Below, one piece after another: positions 18,217 to 27,754 of a stretch of 64,000 nucleotides of DNA (position 1 is its first letter; every line of letters begins with the position of its first letter). The position numbers were made by a program, and so were the translations under genes. Source of the stretch: Candidatus Zixiibacteriota bacterium. GTDB taxonomy: Bacteria > Zixibacteria > MSB-5A5 > GN15 > FEB-12. The stretch is from NCBI GenBank assembly GCA_035380245.1, contig DAOSXA010000002.1, positions 124,001 to 188,000 on the forward strand, in the 5' to 3' direction. Under the pieces are notes generated by a model. It had not been told where the DNA came from. It ran no database searches and was given only the letters and a program-made list of their open reading frames with translations.

Positions 18217-18816
18217 ATGAAATGCTCGGTAGTTACAGCCCTCGTGATATGTTGTGCCCTGGTTGTACAAGCAACCGATCGGTTCGATAAGATCAAAACG
18301 GATCTGGCCGAAGCCGGGTGCGTTCAGCTTGAGTTCTTATCAATACTCGAGTCGGATGTATTTGATACGATTGATACTGCCAACGGACTCGCATATATAG
18401 CCGATGATGGTCGGTTCAGGTTGCGTTTGGGGGAGGATGTATACATTGACGACGGGACGGAGAGGTATTCCTATGTTCCGGAAAACGAACAGATAATTAT
18501 TGAGCCCTCGGGAGTTGCCGAAGCCGACCAGATTTCTTTCCTGATTCGGATTGACGATCATTACAGGACATCGCTGATCGAATCGAACCGCTGTTATCGA
18601 CTGGATTTGATCGACAGCACTTTAACCGGATTGCCCGAGCTAATGACGATATGGATCACCTCGGATGAGGATCGTATCGAGCGGCTCGAATATGAAGATA
18701 TAAACGGTGACCTGAATCGTTTTGTTTTGACCCGTCAGGTACTTGACTCTATCTGCGATGAATCCCGTTTTGTGCCCGATTTCGATGACTCAATCGAACG
18801 GGTGCGCATTCCCTGA
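18217..18816 (+). CDS. LolA-like outer-membrane lipoprotein carrier protein
   Basis: The 199-residue protein has a signal peptide (MKCSVVTALVICCALVVQA) and a mature part resembling the LolA half-barrel: a helix, then strands in the order expected, including GLAYIADDGRFRLRLGEDVYIDDGTERYSYVPENEQ, split here as GLAYIADDGRFRLR and DDGTERYSYVPENEQ. LolA carries lipoproteins across the periplasm. ATG 18217 is preceded by AAGGG (18207-18211); an upstream ATG at 18199 has none. Its position right after ftsK is common for lolA. Sequence similarity is weak, so a specialised LolA-fold protein is possible. It ends on the first base of rimO. Confidence 0.65.
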   Translation: MKCSVVTALVICCALVVQATDRFDKIKTDLAEAGCVQLEFLSILESDVFDTIDTANGLAYIADDGRFRLRLGEDVYIDDGTERYSYVPENEQIIIEPSGVAEADQISFLIRIDDHYRTSLIESNRCYRLDLIDSTLTGLPELMTIWITSDEDRIERLEYEDINGDLNRFVLTRQVLDSICDESRFVPDFDDSIERVRIP

Positions 18817-20141
18817 TGAACATCTATATCCACAAGCTGGGTTGTCCCAAGAACGATGTCGATGCCGACTACATCATGGCGCGGATCGTTGATGAGGGAC
18901 ATACCGCCGTCCGGGAGCCTTCGGAAGCGGATATAATCATCGTCAACACCTGCTGTTTCATTCAGGATGCCAAAGAGGAGTCAATCGAGCAGATCCTTCT
19001 GATGGCTGAGTATAAAAAGACCGGTCGGCTCCAACGGTTGTTTGTCAGCGGCTGTTTTTCGCAGCGACACGGCGCTGAACTACTCGAGGGTATGCCTGAG
19101 CTGGACGGAGCTTTCGGGCTTGGAGAACTGGATGCGATTGGCAGTGCTATCAATGCGGTTTCTCCGAAACGTCCTAATATCGCTACAGCAGTTGAGCGAA
19201 TGGACTATCTGGCGGGCAGTCGACGCCACATCGGTGATTCTTTTCCTTACGCTTACCTCAAAATATCCGACGGTTGTAATCGGCAGTGTACCTATTGTAT
19301 CATTCCTTCCATACGAGGACATTTTCGAAGTCGGCCACCTGAAGATATTCTTCGTGAAGCTCGTTTTCTTGTCGAGCACGGGAAAAAGGAATTGATCCTT
19401 GTCTCGCAGGAGGCAACCGTTTACGGACATGATCTGAAGAATAACTCGAATATAGTGACACTCCTGCAAGCTCTCGATAAAATTGATGAAGTTGCCTGGA
19501 TCAGACTAATGTATCTTCATCCGGCTCAGACCGATACGGCTTTGATAGATTATATGTCTTCACCGCATAATAAAACCCTGCCATACTTCGATCTGCCGCT
19601 GCAACATATAAACAGTGAGATTCTTAAGCGGATGAAGCGCCGATCTTCACGTGAGGATATCGAGCGTTTGCTCGGGCGAATCCGAGAAACGGCGCCCGAA
19701 GCTGCGATCCGAGCTACTTTTATTGTAGGCTTTCCGGGAGAAACTGAAGAGCAGTTCGAGGAATTATGCCGATTCGTCGATGAGCAGGAATTTGACCGGC
19801 TTGGGGCTTTCACGTATTCACGCGAAGAAGGCTCACCGGCGGCGGAAATGCCGGAACAAATCGACGATGAGGAGAAAAACCGGCGGCTGGACGAGCTGAT
19901 GAGCCTCCAGCGAGAGATCGCTTTCGATAAAAATGATTTCTTGATAGGCAAGGTCGTTGAAGTTATGTTAGACACTTGCGATGAGTCCGGATCGGCAATC
20001 GGACGCACGCGAAACGACTGTCCTGATATCGATCAGGAGGTGAGAGTACGTGGCGACAACCTCCGGGTCGGCGATATCTGCCGAGTGCGGATAGAGGCGG
20101 CCGACGGCTATGACCTGGAAGGTGTCAAAGTCGAGGGTTAG
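18816..20141 (+). CDS. rimO: Ribosomal protein S12 (Asp) methylthiotransferase
   Basis: Radical SAM enzyme that adds a methylthio group to the conserved aspartate of S12. The 441-residue protein has the N-terminal cluster cysteines Cys10 (KLGCPKN), Cys46 (NTCCFI) and Cys80, the radical SAM motif Cys154-x3-Cys158-x2-Cys161 (DGCNRQCTYC), and a C-terminal TRAM domain from about 375. NTCCFIQDAKEESIEQIL and SDGCNRQC favour RimO over the tRNA-modifying MiaB. The start ATG shares one base with the preceding stop (TGATG). Confidence 0.93.
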   Translation: MNIYIHKLGCPKNDVDADYIMARIVDEGHTAVREPSEADIIIVNTCCFIQDAKEESIEQILLMAEYKKTGRLQRLFVSGCFSQRHGAELLEGMPELDGAFGLGELDAIGSAINAVSPKRPNIATAVERMDYLAGSRRHIGDSFPYAYLKISDGCNRQCTYCIIPSIRGHFRSRPPEDILREARFLVEHGKKELILVSQEATVYGHDLKNNSNIVTLLQALDKIDEVAWIRLMYLHPAQTDTALIDYMSSPHNKTLPYFDLPLQHINSEILKRMKRRSSREDIERLLGRIRETAPEAAIRATFIVGFPGETEEQFEELCRFVDEQEFDRLGAFTYSREEGSPAAEMPEQIDDEEKNRRLDELMSLQREIAFDKNDFLIGKVVEVMLDTCDESGSAIGRTRNDCPDIDQEVRVRGDNLRVGDICRVRIEAADGYDLEGVKVEG

Positions 20142-20144
20142 GGG

Positions 20145-20789
20145 ATGATTCAGGTCGAGAAGCTCGGCATATATTTGTCAAAACCGATAAGTTTTGTGCT
20201 GGTAATGATCTACCTCTTGCAGTCGGGTTTGCTCATTTATATGATCAAAGACAAGTTCGACCTTGAGCGTCAAATCACTTTCCAGCAACGGCGCATTGGC
20301 GAGCTGGAGGAGAAACTTCAGATACTCAAGGCGATTGAGGATTTCCAGATCGGTTTCTCGGACGAAGAGGTCGGCGAATTAACCGAGGTTATTTACTCGG
20401 AAAGTAACAGGTACAACTACGACCCGATGTTCGTTCTGGCGATTATTCTCACTGAATCATCATTTCGCAAAGGGCAGCAGTCGGCGATTGGGGCACGTGG
20501 TCTGATGCAGGTTGTCCCTTATGTCGGTGAAGATCTGGCCAGCCGGACCGACGTCGACTGGCAGGGATCGCAAACCCTGTTCGAGCCGGAAGCTAACATC
20601 AAATTGGGAACTTTTCATCTTTTCGAGCAGATTTTGAAATTCGGTGATGTCCAGAAGGCGATTGTCGCATATAACGTAGGAGAAACGCGATTGCGCGGAT
20701 TAATACGACAGGGACAGAAGATACCGGATAACTACCTGCGCAAGGTCATGGAGAACTATCGTATGCTTAAGGAGAACTACACGGTTTGA
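20145..20789 (+). CDS. Membrane-anchored lytic murein transglycosylase (SLT domain)
   Basis: A 214-residue protein with one N-terminal membrane helix (about 12-33), a short coiled coil (about 35-65) and a soluble lytic transglycosylase domain of the GH23 fold. The catalytic Glu is in IILTESSFRK (about residue 106), followed by the family signature SAIGARGLMQVVP and, near the end, AIVAYNVGETR. It would cleave glycan strands of peptidoglycan in the periplasm to give 1,6-anhydromuropeptides. GGGG directly precedes ATG 20145. The TGA overlaps the next gene's TTG. Confidence 0.9.
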   Translation: MIQVEKLGIYLSKPISFVLVMIYLLQSGLLIYMIKDKFDLERQITFQQRRIGELEEKLQILKAIEDFQIGFSDEEVGELTEVIYSESNRYNYDPMFVLAIILTESSFRKGQQSAIGARGLMQVVPYVGEDLASRTDVDWQGSQTLFEPEANIKLGTFHLFEQILKFGDVQKAIVAYNVGETRLRGLIRQGQKIPDNYLRKVMENYRMLKENYTV

Positions 20790-21724
20790 CACGCTTTCCA
20801 AGATCGCTGCAATTGGTCATTATGACCTTTACTCTGACAGTGCTGATGATCGGTGCCTGTTCATCACCCCGATCCATTTCCACTATGACAGCCGGTGAGT
20901 TGCTCAAGACCGGCATGGATCTTTACAACAGACATAAGTATCTGAGAGCAATTGAGCACTTCCAGGCCTGTGTTTATAACTACCCGGGGGACATGGCGGT
21001 CGATACCGCTCAGTATTATCTGGCGTTGTCCTATTTCGGGAACGAGGAATACGAGGTGGCCCAGGTTGAGTTCAACCGTCTCGTGTTGAACTATCCCGCC
21101 TCTCCTTTTTTCGAACATGCAATTTTTATGAGAGCGGTCTGTTATTACGAGTCCACACCCAAGGACCCGGGCATGGATCAAACGGAGTTAAACACGGCCA
21201 TTCGCCAGTTTGAGGATTTCATCATAGATTTCCCCGATTCCGAGGTACTTCCCGATGTTCAAAAATACCTGCACGCAGCGCTCGATCGACTCGCCAGGAA
21301 GGACTATACGGCCGGTCTGGTTTACAGTAGAATGGGGGCTTTTGAATCGGCCAAAATATATTTCCAGAAAGTAATCGACGACTACACCGAGTCGGAGTAC
21401 GCCGTTCAAGCCCTCTATGATATCGCTCGGATGGAGTACAAACAGAAGAATTATTCCGAAGCCCGGGTGCAGTTCCAGAATTTCGTGGCTGTGTATCCGG
21501 AGAATAAATTCGTTCCCAAGGCGCTCAAGATGATCGAGAAGTCCGCTTTTGAAGATGCCAAAAAGGCATTCAAAGAAGCTCAGCCGGAGGCTCGTGAGAA
21601 GCTCGATGCTTTCCTCAAGGATTTTCCTGAAAGCAACCACGTCGATGCCATTCGGAAATATCTCGGTGAACTCGCCGACAGCCAACCCGCGCCGGTCGAA
21701 GCGGAGGAGACGGTTGGTACCTGA
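20786..21724 (+). CDS. bamD: BamD/YfiO-like outer-membrane lipoprotein with TPR repeats
   Basis: Lipoprotein of the outer-membrane beta-barrel assembly machinery. The signal peptide ends in LMIGAC, placing the lipidated Cys at residue 25. The mature part is helical TPR-like repeats with the YfiO pattern: LLKTGMDLYNRHKYLRAIEHF, then YLALSYFGNEEYEVAQVEF, FEHAIFMRAVCYYES and repeats such as KNYSEARVQFQNFVAVYPENK. The C-terminal part has an extra repeat and an acidic tail. TTG 20786, overlapping the preceding TGA as TTGA, is supported by AAGGAG at 20769-20774. It could also be a more general TPR lipoprotein, as bamA is not in view. Confidence 0.8.
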   Translation: MTRFPRSLQLVIMTFTLTVLMIGACSSPRSISTMTAGELLKTGMDLYNRHKYLRAIEHFQACVYNYPGDMAVDTAQYYLALSYFGNEEYEVAQVEFNRLVLNYPASPFFEHAIFMRAVCYYESTPKDPGMDQTELNTAIRQFEDFIIDFPDSEVLPDVQKYLHAALDRLARKDYTAGLVYSRMGAFESAKIYFQKVIDDYTESEYAVQALYDIARMEYKQKNYSEARVQFQNFVAVYPENKFVPKALKMIEKSAFEDAKKAFKEAQPEAREKLDAFLKDFPESNHVDAIRKYLGELADSQPAPVEAEETVGT

Positions 21725-22310
21725 ACCCGGTGAGCGATGGGGGATTCTGGGCGGAAGTTTCGACCCGGTACATCTGGGACATACCAATTTAGCGGGGCAG
21801 GTAAAGGAGCATGCCAAACTCAACGGCGTGCTTTTTGTCCCTTCGTACAATCATCCCTTCAAACCGACGCCAGCCGCATCCTTCGATGAGCGAGTAGAGA
21901 TGCTTCAACTGGCAATAGAGCCGCATGACAGCTTTGTTGTCTCGGACATCGAGCGAGCCCGGAATCTATCCGGTTTCACGCTGGACATGGTGCAGATGGT
22001 TAAAAAACAATTCGAAGATGTATCGTTCTATTTTATAATCGGGGAGGATAATGTCCGCGATCTCATTCGGTGGCACCGTCCGGAAGAACTGGTCGCTGAA
22101 ATACCGTTTCTTGTAGGCAACCGTCCGCCCCACGAAGCGTTAAGTCTGCCCGAAGAATTACCGGCTGATCGCATTGTAATGATCCCGATTGAGATGATTG
22201 ATATCTCATCGACTGAAATCCGGAAACGTATTAAAATGGGGGAGTCTGTCGCGGATCTGGTGACGCCTGAGGTCTATGATTATATCGTCGGAAAGGGACT
22301 CTATCGATGA
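21714..22310 (+). CDS. nadD: Nicotinate-nucleotide adenylyltransferase
   Basis: Adenylates nicotinate mononucleotide in NAD synthesis. The family signature GGSFDPVHLGH lies at residues 13-23 with the catalytic HxGH at 20-23, and ISSTEIRKRI, the second ATP-binding motif, is near the C-terminus. TTG 21714 is supported by GGAGGAG at 21703-21709 and gives 198 residues; the open frame extends further upstream, but only into the bamD coding sequence. It overlaps bamD by 11 bases and polA by four (ATGA). Confidence 0.92.
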   Translation: MVPEPGERWGILGGSFDPVHLGHTNLAGQVKEHAKLNGVLFVPSYNHPFKPTPAASFDERVEMLQLAIEPHDSFVVSDIERARNLSGFTLDMVQMVKKQFEDVSFYFIIGEDNVRDLIRWHRPEELVAEIPFLVGNRPPHEALSLPEELPADRIVMIPIEMIDISSTEIRKRIKMGESVADLVTPEVYDYIVGKGLYR

Positions 22311-25042
22311 ATGCCGAACGACGTAAAACTCTTTATCTGTTTGACGGCTCTGCGCTATTCTATCGGGCTTATTTCGCCTTTATTCGTAATCCTCTTATTA
22401 ACTCCAAAGGTGAGGATACTTCGGCAACGTTTGGTTTTGTCAACTCCCTTCTGAAAGTAATAAGAGAAGAAAAGCCGGATTACATGGCCGTTGTCTGGGA
22501 CACTCCGGAGCCGACTTTCCGCCATAAGTTATATGATGATTACAAATCCACCCGGGCTAAGATGCCCGATGAACTGGCCGCGCAGATTCCCCGCATCCGA
22601 CAGGCAACTGATGCTTTGAATATCGCTCACTTTGAACAAGTTGGATATGAAGCGGACGATATCATCGGCACATTTGCTCATCGTGGCGCGGAACAGGGGC
22701 TCGATGTCTGGTGTGTGACCGGAGATAAGGATTACTTCCAACTCGTATCCGAACGGGTGAAGATATATAACCCGAAGAAGGCAGCGGAACCGCCCGAGAA
22801 AATGGGGCGCGAGGAGGTTAAAGCCAAGTTCGGTGTTTATCCCGAGCTTGTAATCGACAAACTGGCCTTGATGGGGGATAGCTCCGACAATGTTCCGGGA
22901 GTGGCCGGTATCGGTCCAAAAACAGCCGACAAGCTGCTTGACCAGTTCGGCTCATTGGATGAGATATTGTTAAAATACGACGAAATCAGCTCAAAGGGAG
23001 TACGTACGAAAATCGCGGCATGTATCGACATCGCCAGGCTTTCACGCGAGTTGGTGACAATAAACTGTGATGTCTCGATTGATTTTGACCTTGAGAAGCT
23101 TAAAACCCGGCCGATTGATTACGATGCGACCAAGAAGCTGTTTTTGGAACTGGAATTTCGTACGCTGCTGTCAGAGTTGATGCCTCAAGCAGATGCCGTC
23201 ATCCCAACTGCCGCACCGGAACCGGTAAACAACGAGCAAATAGAGTATGTCACTATTCACAGCCTGGAAGAACTGGATAAGTTGACCACTCGTCTGACCG
23301 ACGCATCAGAAATTGCCGTTGATACCGAAACAACTTCGCTGAACGCGCTCGAAGCTAACCTGGTGGGGGTATCGCTTTCAGACGGGGCCTGTCGTGGTTG
23401 GTATATCCCGATAGGGCACTCCGGCGATCATGCCAGGGATTGTCTGCCGTTCGATCAAGCGCTGAAGTTGATCAAGAAACTGCTCGAGAACAAAAAGGTC
23501 CAGAAATTCGGCCAGAATATCAAATACGACCTTGAGGTTCTTCATCGGTATGATGTGGACATCGATCCGGTTTCGTTTGACAGCATGATCGCTTCTTATG
23601 TGTTGGATCCATCATCGCGCGAACATTCGCTGGATTTTCTGGCGATGAAGCATTTTGATCATAAAATGCAACCGATCACTGACCTCATTGGGTCGGGGAA
23701 AACGCAGACTACTTTCGATACTGTACCGGTTGACAAGGCTACTTACTACGCTGCCGAGGATGCCGATTTCACGTTCCGTCTTCGGGGAACGCTGGCTCCG
23801 GAGATCGACGCAAAGGAACTCCAGAACCTTTATTATAATATCGAGATTCCAACCATAAAAGTGTTGGCGGCAATGGAAGAGGCCGGGATCAGAGTCGATG
23901 CTGATTTCCTGGGTGAGTTATCGAAAGAGATGGAAGTCAAGCTGGACAATGTGATGGCCGAGATTTATCGCCAGGCCGGTCGTGAGTTCAACATTAATTC
24001 CACAAAACAGCTTTCAGAGATTCTTTTCGATGAGCTCAAACTGCCGACGAAAGGGAAAACAGCCAAAAAGACCGGCTATTCGACCGATGTGCGCGTACTT
24101 GAAGATCTGGCGCAAATACACGAATTTCCACGACTTATCCTTGACTATCGCCAGTTGACCAAGCTCAAGAGCACCTATATCGATGCCATCCCGAAACTGA
24201 TCAGTCCGTTGGATGGGCGCGTGCATACCTCGTTTAACCAGGCGGTGGCAGCGACGGGACGCTTATCTTCTACCGATCCCAATCTTCAGAACATTCCTGT
24301 CAGAACCGAAGAGGGGCGTCAAATCCGCAAGGCTTTCATCCCACGCGACAAAGACTATCGCCTGCTGGTAGCGGATTACTCCCAGATAGAGCTTCGCATT
24401 CTGGCTCATTATACGGAAGACCCCGGTTTGATCGATGCTTTCGTCAAAGGTGAAGATATTCATCGACGGACAGCGGCCGAAGTCTACGGAGTCACCCCGG
24501 AGAAGGTCACACCGGAGATGAGGCGAGCCGCCAAAACAGCTAATTTTGCGGTTATCTACGGCGTTTCGGCTTTTGGTCTCGCTCAGCAAACCGAACTTGA
24601 TCTGGGGGGGGCCAAAGAATTCATCGATACCTATTTTGAGCGTTACCCGGGAATTCTCAAATTCATGGAAGCGACAAAACAATCGGCTCGCGACAATGGT
24701 TACGTCACGACGCTATTTAATCGTCGCCGGTACTTGCCCGAGATCAAGGCTAAAAACTATAACATTCGACAATTTGCCGAACGCACGGCAATCAATACGC
24801 CAATCCAGGGAACCGCCGCTGATATGATCAAGCTGGCCATGGTTAGAATTCATGAGAAGATGGCTGGTTTGAAATCTCGCATGGTGTTGCAAGTACATGA
24901 CGAACTGGTGTTCGATGTCCACATTGACGAACTTGATCAATTGAAGAAAACGGTCAAAGACGGCATGGAGAAAGCTGTCAAGCTGAGAGTGCCGGTAACG
25001 GTCGATATTGGAGTGGGGGAGAACTGGCTCGATGCCAAGTAA
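22307..25042 (+). CDS. polA: DNA polymerase I
   Basis: A 911-residue polymerase with all three domains. The 5'-3' exonuclease/flap domain occupies about 1-290 (YLFDGSALFYRAYFAF at the start, GDKDYFQLV, GDSSDNVPGVAGIGPKTA). The 3'-5' proofreading domain keeps its acidic residues: Asp339 and Glu341 (DTETTS), the NxxYD element FGQNIKYDLE, and YAAEDADFT. The polymerase domain has Asp690 (DYSQIELR), the O-helix RRAAKTANFAVIYG, and Asp865-Glu866 (VHDELVF). Proofreading should therefore be active, unlike in Taq-type enzymes. It overlaps nadD and coaE and so is part of the same transcript. Confidence 0.97.
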   Translation: MNAERRKTLYLFDGSALFYRAYFAFIRNPLINSKGEDTSATFGFVNSLLKVIREEKPDYMAVVWDTPEPTFRHKLYDDYKSTRAKMPDELAAQIPRIRQATDALNIAHFEQVGYEADDIIGTFAHRGAEQGLDVWCVTGDKDYFQLVSERVKIYNPKKAAEPPEKMGREEVKAKFGVYPELVIDKLALMGDSSDNVPGVAGIGPKTADKLLDQFGSLDEILLKYDEISSKGVRTKIAACIDIARLSRELVTINCDVSIDFDLEKLKTRPIDYDATKKLFLELEFRTLLSELMPQADAVIPTAAPEPVNNEQIEYVTIHSLEELDKLTTRLTDASEIAVDTETTSLNALEANLVGVSLSDGACRGWYIPIGHSGDHARDCLPFDQALKLIKKLLENKKVQKFGQNIKYDLEVLHRYDVDIDPVSFDSMIASYVLDPSSREHSLDFLAMKHFDHKMQPITDLIGSGKTQTTFDTVPVDKATYYAAEDADFTFRLRGTLAPEIDAKELQNLYYNIEIPTIKVLAAMEEAGIRVDADFLGELSKEMEVKLDNVMAEIYRQAGREFNINSTKQLSEILFDELKLPTKGKTAKKTGYSTDVRVLEDLAQIHEFPRLILDYRQLTKLKSTYIDAIPKLISPLDGRVHTSFNQAVAATGRLSSTDPNLQNIPVRTEEGRQIRKAFIPRDKDYRLLVADYSQIELRILAHYTEDPGLIDAFVKGEDIHRRTAAEVYGVTPEKVTPEMRRAAKTANFAVIYGVSAFGLAQQTELDLGGAKEFIDTYFERYPGILKFMEATKQSARDNGYVTTLFNRRRYLPEIKAKNYNIRQFAERTAINTPIQGTAADMIKLAMVRIHEKMAGLKSRMVLQVHDELVFDVHIDELDQLKKTVKDGMEKAVKLRVPVTVDIGVGENWLDAK

Positions 25043-25652
25043 AGGCGTTACTCTCGGAGTGACCGGGCAAATCGGGGCCGGTAAGAGCGAGGCGGTTCGG
25101 ATACTATCCCGGCTTGAAGACAGTGTTGTGGTCGATGCCGATCTTATCGGTCGTCAGGTGGTTGAAAATTCACCCTCACTGTTAAAACAACTGGTGACCC
25201 GGTTTGGCCCCCAAATTCTCACCCCGACCGGCAAACTGCGCCGTAAGACTCTGGCTCGGTTCGCCTTTGCCGATGAATCCGGCCGTTGCGACCTCAATGC
25301 GCTGGTACATCCGTTTCTTTTAAAAGAACTCCGTAACCAGGTAAAACAGAGCCTTCGGGTTCACCGCTTGGTCATAGTCGATGCCGCCCTTTTACTTGAT
25401 TGGAATCTCGATCGCGAGTTAGACCTTACCCTTGTAATTCATGCCTCCCGGGAACTCCGTCTTAACCGCCTGGCAGCTCGTGGAATCAGCCGCGAGGATG
25501 CCCTCGCGCGCCAAAAAATGCAGCTTCCGATAGCTGTTTATCGGTCCCGAGCAGACCGCTTTATCCTCAACAACGGCAACCTGAAAGAGCTCGAATCGAA
25601 GCTCGTAAAATTCCATAAAAAGTTTATACGAAATAGGTTGACTAACGGTTGA
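25032..25652 (+). CDS. coaE: Dephospho-CoA kinase
   Basis: Last step of coenzyme A synthesis. The 206-residue protein has the P-loop GQIGAGKS at about 13-20, DADLIGRQVV for substrate binding, the lid region, and the IHASRELRLNRLAARGIS segment typical of CoaE. ATG 25032, with GGGGGAG about ten bases upstream, overlaps the end of polA by 11 bases; a TTG at 25008 is less likely. The polA-coaE pairing is common in bacteria. The C-terminus ends in the short NNGNLKELESKL helix common to the family. Confidence 0.93.
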   Translation: MPSKGVTLGVTGQIGAGKSEAVRILSRLEDSVVVDADLIGRQVVENSPSLLKQLVTRFGPQILTPTGKLRRKTLARFAFADESGRCDLNALVHPFLLKELRNQVKQSLRVHRLVIVDAALLLDWNLDRELDLTLVIHASRELRLNRLAARGISREDALARQKMQLPIAVYRSRADRFILNNGNLKELESKLVKFHKKFIRNRLTNG

Positions 25653-25727
25653 CTTATTAGTCCAAATCGGTTAATTGGGCTTGTTACATAGGTTGTTAAT
25701 AGTTTCACAAACGGTGAGGTATCTGGT

Positions 25728-27734
25728 ATGCCATTGACCGATTCGAAAGCTAAAAATACACTTCGCGACTATACGATTGACGAGTTAAAAGAACGTGCAA
25801 ACTACATGCGTGGTCTTAACTTGCTTTCGCTTTGCTCGGCCGGCTCAGGCCATTCAGGTGGAACGTTGGGTATTATGGATGTCTGCGCTGCCTTGTACCT
25901 CAAGGTGGCTCGTCACGACCCCAAAGATCCCAATTGGTCCGATCGCGACAGAATCATCTGGTCCGCGGGACATAAAGCCCCGGCGTTGTATACATCGCTG
26001 GCGGTTTCAGGCTATTTTGAAGAGACCGAGTTAATGAAACTGCGTATGTTAGGATCCCCGTTCCAGGGACACCCGCATCGCAAAGATCTGGCTGGAGTTG
26101 AGATTTCATCCGGTTCTCTTGGACAAGGATTTTCGGTCGGTGTCGGCGTCGCCTTGGCGGCTCGGCTCGATAAGAAGGATTATCGTGTTTTCATCATTTC
26201 TTCCGATGGTGAGCAGCAGGAAGGCTCGATGTGGGAAGCAGCCATGTCAGCCGCCCATTACCATCTGGATAATCTGGTCCTGATCCTCGATCGTAACCAT
26301 CTTCAGATCGATGGTAGAACTGAAGATGTCATGAGAATCGACCCGATTAACGACAAATATACGGCGTTCGGTTGGCACGTGATCGATGTCGACGGTCACG
26401 ACCTGGCCGATATCGTCAAGAAACTGGACTGGGCTCGCAACCACAACGACACCGGTAAACCGGTAGCGCTAATTTGCCATACGGTCAAAGGCAAAGGTGT
26501 GTCGTTCATGGAAAACGTAGTGGGTTGGCACGGCAAGTCTCCGAACCGGGAAGAGCTGGACAAGGCTTTGGTCGAGCTTGATCTGACCGGGACTTTCAAC
26601 GCCGATGAATGGCTCGCTCACGGGGTTGCCTATCAAAAGAAGGTGGAAGCGCGTTTATCTGAAAATCTTCCTAAGTTTTCAGAGAATTGCTGGTGGAACG
26701 CCGGCGAAAAGATGCAGGTCAAGATGGACCCGACCCGTAAGGGATTCGGGCGCGCCCTCGATAAATACGGTGACGATGAGCGTGTCGTCTGTATCGGCGC
26801 CGACATCTCAGGATCTATTACGATCTCGGATTTCAACGCCAAACATCCCGAGCGTAACGACCGTTTCATCTCGGTTGGTATTGCCGAGCAGAACGCTACC
26901 ACCGTGGCTGCCGGTCTGGCCAAAGAGGGCAAAATCCCGGTGTTCGGTACGTATGGCGTATTTTCTTCGGCACGTAACCTGGACCAGGTCCGCGTTTCCT
27001 GTTGCTACGGCGATTTCAATGTGTTGATCGTCGGGGCGCACGGTGGCATTTCCGTCGGCCCGGACGGCGCCACTCACCAGGAGTTGGAATCACTTTTCCA
27101 GATGACCGGTCTGCCCAACATGCATGTGGGAGTGCCGTGCGACTCGATTGAAACCGAAAAAATGACAAAAGCGATGTTGTTCGACATTGTCGGACCTAAA
27201 TATCTGCGTTTTGCACGTGAAGCTACCCCGATCGTATCCGATTGGGATACTCCTTTCAAGTTCGGTAAAGCCAACATCTACCGCTTCCGCAAAGAGGCCG
27301 AGAGCTTCGTTGACGCGTTCGAGGTGAAGTTGGCCTCGGATTATAAATCCGAGAATGAGCAGTTGACCATTATCGCGTGTGGTCCGGCCACTCCCGAAGC
27401 CCTTCGGGCGGCCTGGATTCTGCGCAAGGATTTTGGTCTCGAAACCCGGGTGGTGAACATGCACACCGTTAAGCCGCTCGATCGCGAAGCGATCCTGCAA
27501 GCGGCGGCGGAGACTGGTGCGATTATCACTGCCGAGGAACACCAGAAAGGCGGCCTGGGTAACCTGGTTGCCGCAACGCTTTGTCTGAATCCCAACAAAA
27601 AGGTAATCCCGTTCGAAATGGTCGGCGTAAGCGACCGCTTCGGTGAATCCGGAAAACCATGGCAGTTGGTCAAGGAGTTCGGTCTGGCCGCCGAGCACAT
27701 TGCAGACAAAGCCAAGAAACTCCTTAAGTTATAG
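25728..27734 (+). CDS. tkt: Transketolase (single chain)
   Basis: Thiamine diphosphate enzyme of the pentose phosphate pathway, also supplying erythrose 4-phosphate to the shikimate pathway. The 668-residue protein has the N-terminal domain (SGHSGGTLG, WSAGHKAPALY, SSGSLGQGFSVGVG), the thiamine-binding segment SDGEQQEGSMWEA with the Mg ligand Asp160, and the pyrimidine domain with GIAEQNATTVAAGLA. A C-terminal transketolase domain follows. The usual GDG of the cofactor motif reads SDG here (Ser159). Sequence style is close to the two-subunit transketolases of archaea and anaerobes, but fused. GAGGT precedes ATG 25728. An aminotransferase follows after 20 bp. Confidence 0.93.
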   Translation: MPLTDSKAKNTLRDYTIDELKERANYMRGLNLLSLCSAGSGHSGGTLGIMDVCAALYLKVARHDPKDPNWSDRDRIIWSAGHKAPALYTSLAVSGYFEETELMKLRMLGSPFQGHPHRKDLAGVEISSGSLGQGFSVGVGVALAARLDKKDYRVFIISSDGEQQEGSMWEAAMSAAHYHLDNLVLILDRNHLQIDGRTEDVMRIDPINDKYTAFGWHVIDVDGHDLADIVKKLDWARNHNDTGKPVALICHTVKGKGVSFMENVVGWHGKSPNREELDKALVELDLTGTFNADEWLAHGVAYQKKVEARLSENLPKFSENCWWNAGEKMQVKMDPTRKGFGRALDKYGDDERVVCIGADISGSITISDFNAKHPERNDRFISVGIAEQNATTVAAGLAKEGKIPVFGTYGVFSSARNLDQVRVSCCYGDFNVLIVGAHGGISVGPDGATHQELESLFQMTGLPNMHVGVPCDSIETEKMTKAMLFDIVGPKYLRFAREATPIVSDWDTPFKFGKANIYRFRKEAESFVDAFEVKLASDYKSENEQLTIIACGPATPEALRAAWILRKDFGLETRVVNMHTVKPLDREAILQAAAETGAIITAEEHQKGGLGNLVAATLCLNPNKKVIPFEMVGVSDRFGESGKPWQLVKEFGLAAEHIADKAKKLLKL

Positions 27735-27754
27735 CTACAATCGAGGATTAAGCC

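Noticed and set aside
25638..25676. Two TTGACT sequences upstream of transketolase as promoter elements
   Set aside because: The best -10 partner (TTAATT at 25671) matches only three of six positions; a promoter probably exists in this gap but cannot be located.
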